Source: Membranipora membranacea (Eukaryota; Bryozoa; Gymnolaemata; Cheilostomatida; Membraniporidae). From it: 64,000 nt of DNA. The translations under genes were made by a program, and so were the position numbers. Below the pieces are notes generated by a model that was not told where the DNA came from, did not search any database, and saw nothing but the letters and a program-made list of their open reading frames with translations. The stretch covers positions 23,100,162-23,164,161 of the forward strand of contig OU612067.1 in NCBI GenBank assembly GCA_914767715.1, read 5' to 3'. Below are positions 62,001 to 64,000 of this stretch, piece after piece; the stretch's first letter is position 1, and each line of letters starts with the position of its first letter.

Positions 62001-63678
62001 TATGACTCACCTTTCTGGCAATCTACTCAGACAACACCAACTCAAATCTAACCTCTTCAATGTTCTCAGCTCGCAGAGTCTATCAGGTAGGCTGTGTAGA
62101 GAGTTATTTGATAAATCTAATGACTCCAGTTCTGTCAGCGAGAGGATACTGCAGATAATGGTGCGGTGCATAATATATATACTAAATATATTTATATAAA
62201 TTGGGTGGTGGAGAATGTATAGAAATGCCCGCGCATGGTAAATTATCACAATAGCTCAAGGTCGGTTAGCGTAATGGCCGCGTATTTAATTCCTTGCTTC
62301 TTATCTTCCAGATTCACTTAACTCATGTCTCAGATCTCTAATCGCAAATATAACTACTATGTAGTAACCAGGTGTGTCATCTATCTTGAGCCCAAATAGC
62401 CTTTTATTGCCAAAACTTTACTTGTACACATAATTTGTTTTTCACCATTAGACTTTTTCAGGGACGCTTACTGGTTCCAGAACCCCGATAGTTAGGTTAC
62501 ATCAGGAAATCTGCTCAAGCTTAAAGGGATGATAACTCCAGCGATATATAATTTATTTTGAATGACTGAATTTATATCACCTGTGTTTGGCTTTCCAACT
62601 TAATAACTGAATAACACGTTAAACATTCTTTTGTTCGAAACAAACTTGCTAATGTCATTGCACCTCAAATATATGGTACCACTAACCGTTCTAACTGATC
62701 TGAGTGTGGTGTCTCTCCGAGTTTGAGTTGTTTCAGATGCGGAGCTATCTCATGTAGATTAGGAGGGATATTACCGTCTATCCTCATTTGTGTAATTTGT
62801 ATTCTTTGTGATGCCTCTGTCAGCTCTTGTAATGTCATTGACTTTACTGACACATCCGAAAGTGGGAGGTCAACTTGAGGTTGCCCAGCATGTCTGTACC
62901 CGACATGATAACCTGAAAGGTGAGTAATAACAGAAAACATTTGAGCTCTATATTAATGTTTTTTTTTAATTTTCTGTGCTCACATTCGAACTCCAATAAG
63001 GATGATCTTGATTTATAGAACATGAATTAGAGGCATAAACACATGTATTCAACAGTGAAGTGATCAATATGAGACCCAATACACTTTTTAAGTTCTAAAA
63101 CAGTTCTGTAACAACAAGATAAGCGAGAAGACAATCAATAATCACAGAACATTAATATGCATACTATATTTACTTTTACTTTTTACTTTCATTTTCATTG
63201 GTATGCTGTAGGCCTAGTTGACCTTACAAAAACAGACACTCAAACACCATATATATTATGTTTCCTGTGCCTTGAATGGATTTCATGAACTGGAGAAGGA
63301 ACAACAATAATAATTATTCTAGGAGTCAGTTGTTGATTAAGAAAACAAATTGCACGCTTTACAAGTTTGTAATTTGACTTGACTATGTTTAAAATAAACT
63401 AGCCTGTATTCAGTATGACGCCAAGGGTGAGAATGTTGGTAAAAGAGAATCAAGTGTGTATGCAGATGGATCTTGGGTAGTGCTCACTTCATTCACTATC
63501 ATGTACTCCGCTCTTTTATTTACATCAACACAGCCGCAAAATTTAGAAAACTGGTTGGTATCAACAGAGGATTTATAGTTTTATGAGTCTCACCTTGACC
63601 TTCTTCCTCAGTGTTTCTCCTCAGCTCACTCTTCCTAGCACTGTCTGCCCCACTAGGATCCTCATTCTGCGATGTCAT
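28780..63678 (-). CDS. LRR-Roc-COR-caspase fusion gene, complete CDS
   Basis: Eighteen coding exons on the minus strand chain from ATG (63678-63676) to TGA (28782-28780) with every junction phase-consistent; they total 4512 nt, or 1503 codons plus stop. Domains by approximate residue: N-terminal polar segment 1-28; LRR region 60-520 (about 19 repeats of 23-24 residues); Roc GTPase from 545; COR to about 1000; Cys-containing region to 1120; linker 1120-1189; caspase 1190-1503. Roc shows GKSGAGKTS (G1), DFGGH (G3), THTDK (G4) and SAT (G5). The caspase keeps SHGDEG and QACAG. ROCO proteins are GTPase switches (LRRK, DAPK1 and MFHAS1 are relatives) and caspases are cysteine proteases of death and inflammation, so a sensor-switch-protease role is a fair inference. 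The exon linking COR to caspase has a weak donor (31083), so two separate genes cannot be excluded without a transcript. Confidence 0.82.
29342..29451 (-). CDS. caspase p10, substrate-pocket exon
   Basis: Encodes FASPRNPRTGSPFIRAVV and CKLGHKYDVTTMAEI. The Ser-x-Arg followed by a Gly-Ser pair aligns with the YSWRNSKDGSWF segment of caspase-3, so the p10 Arg of the Asp-binding S1 pocket is present. Donor GTAAGT; phase 1 in, 0 out. Confidence 0.88.
29646..29822 (-). CDS. caspase inter-subunit linker exon
   Basis: Joins p20 to p10. It is Asp/Ser/Thr-rich (DDLDTSP, GHVDSSR, SPDDEIDTDTQD) and ends DMIIMQSSFD, the strand that starts p10. Several Asp residues followed by small residues could be processing sites, as in executioner and initiator caspases; which is used cannot be read from sequence. 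Phase 1 in and out. Confidence 0.82.
30189..30426 (-). CDS. caspase p20, catalytic exon
   Basis: Carries both catalytic residues: His in LTSHGDEG and Cys in IVQACAGG. The preceding amphipathic helix (MIDTIHRETQ) and the core strand (MFVLVLTSHG) are normal. The usual QACRG has Ala in place of Arg, a variant outside the catalytic pair. Starts in phase 0 and ends in phase 1. Confidence 0.92.
30604..30765 (-). CDS. caspase p20, N-terminal exon
   Basis: Encodes YQMTESRGRALIVSNHYN, then SRRGSEHDYQNM and LEKLGLFTVGDHTNYTA. This is the classic start of the caspase fold (Tyr-x-Met, Arg-Gly, core strand Leu-Ile-Val). The Arg in the RRGSEHD segment aligns with the p20 Arg of the S1 pocket (Arg64 in caspase-3). 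Exactly 54 codons, phase 0 both sides. Confidence 0.9.
31084..31214 (-). CDS. linker exon between COR and caspase (second)
   Basis: Encodes INEQEAEDAGIHM then TEVEDILELMKQGQPDINID, acidic and probably helical, with no death-fold signature that I recognise. The acceptor is good. The donor is weak (CAG|GTTTTT) and was chosen because it gives phase 0, as the next exon requires; without it the frame stops soon after. Confidence 0.6.
31495..31569 (-). CDS. linker exon between COR and caspase (first)
   Basis: A 75-nt exon encoding LEINTEGVRVLEDFIKREQ and MPVDP. Good acceptor and a GTAAGT donor, phase 1 on both sides, matching the exon before and after. It is the strongest evidence that the Roc-COR and caspase parts belong to one transcript. 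Confidence 0.75.
31717..33653 (-). CDS. last LRR plus Roc GTPase and COR domain exon
   Basis: A single 1937-nt exon. It opens with the last LRRs (LGNLKQLWYLDVSHN, SIPESLL), then the PP-x-x-x-x-x-x-G junction typical of LRR-ROCO proteins. The Roc domain follows: P-loop GKSGAGKTS, DFGGHKVYN, THTDKL and ELSATS. COR follows (SWYKTLMDL, RKRYILQYIHEIGRIMWY, FHRPDVLVSLIGTLYD). After COR there is a basic and Cys-bearing stretch with YCSHCLL and ETCRCDN, possibly a metal site. It ends at CCCAT|GTGAGT in phase 1. The nucleotide-binding motifs are intact, so GTP binding is expected. Confidence 0.9.
33770..33836 (-). pseudogene. relic copy of the LRR/Roc exon start
   Basis: About 183 nt upstream (in gene direction) of the real exon lies a diverged copy of its acceptor and first codons: a CAG acceptor, then LGKLEQL, then a stop after about 22 codons. 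Flanking intron sequence is also duplicated. A small tandem duplication that has decayed. Confidence 0.7.
33837..35560. other. intron sequence without recognised features
   Basis: Part of the intron between the B3 LRR exon and the Roc exon. AT-rich; short open frames only, none with a domain I recognise. Confidence 0.5.
35583..36459 (+). pseudogene. LINE copy 1 ORF1, broken
   Basis: Begins with a Ser/Thr/Pro-rich segment, then in another frame a coiled coil (35675-35944, heptad-like RIDTIERKQKETEDKQTEME). After in-frame stops at 35942 and about 35967 comes LRITGILF, and after another shift a C-terminal domain (KIFINEYLNPAEQKLFYLAR, YKYTWTSHNQVFMRKK). Coiled coil plus this C-terminal type is common in LINE ORF1 proteins and resembles the baculovirus FP-like fold. 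It should bind RNA, but this copy is dead. Confidence 0.65.
36520..38950 (+). pseudogene. LINE copy 1 ORF2 (endonuclease and reverse transcriptase), broken
   Basis: Endonuclease: LHLNIRCLSQKM, LSETWF, GGGIVIYV, VGDVNIDLN, LDHIIVKNS and SDHKPVCASF, the AP-endonuclease motifs. The longest open part is 36785-37432. RT follows in pieces: FNDFFINV at 37560-37907, then NYLLNRKQFVL-like and FADDTNIF, so the catalytic Asp pair is still present. Many stops and shifts; not functional. Confidence 0.75.
39807..39947 (-). CDS. LRR exon B3
   Basis: A 141-nt exon, phase 2 to phase 2, coding two LRRs: ICSLTELEELYLHSNANLQT, LPEGLGGMRSLKKIYVSGC, DLRSIPE. Good CCTCAG acceptor and GTGAGT donor. It joins the Roc exon downstream, where the junction completes LPES. 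Closest to B1 and B2. Confidence 0.85.
41757..44030 (+). mobile_element. LINE copy 2, 5'-truncated ORF2
   Basis: Begins abruptly inside the endonuclease (ELIQSQCFYNLIQSPTRIGE) and runs through RT (FADDTNVF near 43200) to a 3' end followed by an A-rich run near 44022. Several frames; no intact ORF. Nearly identical to copy 1 in shared parts. Both flanks equal those of copy 3, so the two came from one insertion that was then duplicated. Confidence 0.85.
46121..46261 (-). CDS. LRR exon B2
   Basis: A 141-nt exon, phase 2 to 2: ICSLTELEELSLYSNRNLQT, LPEGLGGMRSLKSIQMSEC, DLRTLPE. Acceptor CCTCAG, donor GTGAGT. Two LRRs of 24 and 23 residues. Confidence 0.85.
47275..47305 (-). pseudogene. relic LRR exon of B type, internally deleted
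   Basis: Keeps the CCTCAG acceptor and about 28 nt of coding sequence (ICxLTxLE), then jumps straight to intron sequence. About 113 nt including the donor are gone, apparently joined at a short CTC/ACTC match. It stands where B3's duplicate should be. Confidence 0.8.
49024..51405 (+). mobile_element. LINE copy 3, 5'-truncated ORF2
   Basis: Starts inside the endonuclease (GESGRDVCTVPAVYRVPSG) and ends in an A-rich run near 51400. The longest open part, 50308-51036, covers RT motifs A to E (DFSKAFDTI, GVPQGSVLRPLLF). The catalytic FADD reads FADH, so this RT would be inactive even without its other stops. Confidence 0.85.
53556..53696 (-). CDS. LRR exon B1
   Basis: A 141-nt exon, phase 2 to 2: ICSLTELEELYLYNNKNLQT, LPEGLGGMRSLKNIKVSLC, DLRRLPG. 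The last Glu of LPE is Gly here. Acceptor CCTCAG, donor GTGAGT. Confidence 0.85.
53711..55560. other. intron with exon-less B-type units
   Basis: Intron between A5 and B1. It holds two further diverged pieces of the B unit (near 54400 and 54930, marked by the GACAAATATTGAGT motif), with no LRR exon in either. Confidence 0.6.
56225..56275 (+). repeat. G-rich tract in A5 unit
   Basis: Runs of five to seven G separated by short spacers, next to exon A5. The same tract is in the A4 unit (57686-57732) but is replaced by a short ACAGTG joint in units A1-A3. Potential G-quadruplex. Confidence 0.8.
56317..56454 (-). CDS. LRR exon A5
   Basis: A 138-nt exon (46 codons, phase 2 to 2) with two 23-residue LRRs: ILSLTELESLDLSNNSLHSL, PDRLCELRTLKRLDLGGC, DLSRLPE. 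Acceptor CTGCAG, donor GTGAGT. Confidence 0.88.
57778..57915 (-). CDS. LRR exon A4
   Basis: Same 138-nt design. First repeat LESLNLSFNLLSSLPDRL resembles A3; second repeat LKTLDLGGCDLSRLPE resembles A5 in the GGCD block. The mosaic suggests recombination between units. Confidence 0.88.
59192..59329 (-). CDS. LRR exon A3
   Basis: Same 138-nt design, open: LESLNLSFNPLSSLADRL, LRTLKTLDLSWCHLSTLPE. The usual Pro of LPD is Ala in the first repeat. Confidence 0.87.
60598..60735 (-). CDS. LRR exon A2
   Basis: Same 138-nt design: ILSLTGLESLDLSRNSLHSL, LRTLKSLDLSWCDLSRLPE. Confidence 0.88.
62011..62148 (-). CDS. LRR exon A1
   Basis: Same 138-nt design: LESLDLSNNSLHSLPDRL, LRTLKRLDLSWCCLSRLPE. First of the array in the protein. 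Its intron side was altered by a deletion, leaving a weak pyrimidine tract before CTGCAG. Confidence 0.87.
62687..62912 (-). CDS. second coding exon, start of LRR region
   Basis: A 226-nt exon, phase 1 to 2. Encodes YHVGYRHAGQPQVDLPLSDV, then helix-like LQELTEASQRIQ and a first irregular LRR (MRIDGNIPPNLHEIAPHL, KQLKLGE). The donor GTTAGT is less than ideal, but the phase matches all LRR exons. Confidence 0.8.
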
Positions 63679-63680
63679 TT
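63594..63680 (-). CDS. first coding exon with start codon
   Basis: ATG at 63678-63676, two bases after an acceptor (ATCGCAG), so a 5' UTR exon must lie further right. Encodes MTSQNEDPSGADSARKSEL and a polar remainder, 28 codons plus one base, donor GTGAGA. No signal peptide, which agrees with a cytosolic protein. Confidence 0.72.
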
Positions 63681-64000
63681 CTGCGATATATAAAGTGTTT
63701 ATTTGGCATATTATAAATGGTGAGAGAATATACCCACTTATATATATTATTTGCAGTATTGAGCTTCACAACTTCTCTGCAGTTTACTAACAGTTTCTTC
63801 ACCATGTGGCAAAAAACTTGAGTTGTAGATTAGAGAAGCTTTAAAAATAGAACAATACCTATACATCTTTGGGGCTCCCTGCACACAATGCTGTCTTCAA
63901 TTTCTTCAGAGAAAATAGAACAATCTTCAATTTTAAAAGTCTAATCTTCAGAATAAATTCTTCAAAACAACTGGACTCGAGATAAAACTGCTGTACCTAA
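63681..64000. other. upstream intron or 5' UTR region
   Basis: AT-rich sequence upstream of the start-codon exon. It should contain the end of the first intron; I could not place a UTR exon or promoter. Confidence 0.4.

Larger units (their letters stand above)
55571..62640. repeat. five tandem units of 1.33-1.46 kb, each with one LRR exon
   Basis: The landmark AAACTGTAATAGGGTCAAAC occurs at 55571, 57029, 58491, 59898 and 61313, and the motif before it recurs at 62636. This gives units of 1458, 1462, 1407, 1415 and 1327 nt. Each holds exon A5, A4, A3, A2 or A1 at the same offset. Units differ by few substitutions and small indels; the A1 unit lacks about 90 nt of intron beside its exon. Confidence 0.93.

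Overview
The window is animal nuclear DNA. It is AT-rich, with short coding exons joined by GT-AG introns, tRNA-derived SINEs, broken non-LTR retrotransposons and tandem-duplicated introns. Domain content (a cubilin-type CUB array, and a Roc-COR protein carrying a caspase) points to an invertebrate metazoan, probably marine, but nothing here fixes the phylum.

Region 1 (about 0.4-26.6 kb, plus strand): the 3' part of a very large multi-CUB gene that looks like cubilin. I can place 24 consecutive CUB domains, most split over two exons, ending at a stop at 26617-26619 with no membrane segment. The 5' end lies left of the window. The first ten kilobases carry many disabling changes: eight of nine in-frame stops, two frameshifts, one eroded exon and one lost splice acceptor. 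From about 10.9 to 22.4 kb every exon is open and phase-consistent. A ninth stop sits at 22538. This copy is therefore a decaying gene, a damaged haplotype, or a poor consensus in its 5' half.

Region 2 (26.6-28.8 kb): a gene-free spacer between two tail-to-tail genes.

Region 3 (28.8-63.7 kb, minus strand): one gene that I can chain from start codon (63678) to stop (28780) through 18 coding exons, all phase-compatible and summing to 4512 nt (1503 codons plus stop). It encodes about 19 leucine-rich repeats, a Roc GTPase with COR domain, a short linker and a complete C-terminal caspase (p20 plus p10) with catalytic His and Cys and the substrate-pocket Arg residues. This LRR-Roc-COR-caspase fusion is the main find. 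It looks like a sensor (LRR), GTPase switch (Roc-COR) and protease effector (caspase) in one chain, possibly for innate immunity or cell death; that role is inference.

The LRR part has grown by exon duplication. Five near-identical 138-nt exons (A1-A5) sit on 1.33-1.46 kb tandem units at 55.6-62.6 kb. Three 141-nt exons (B1-B3) plus one deleted relic sit inside a segmental duplication of about 7.4 kb (39-53.7 kb), each half of which also carries a 5'-truncated LINE copy. A fuller but broken LINE with ORF1 and ORF2 lies at 35.6-39.0 kb. Because the LRR exons are phase-symmetric, gain or loss of units keeps the frame.
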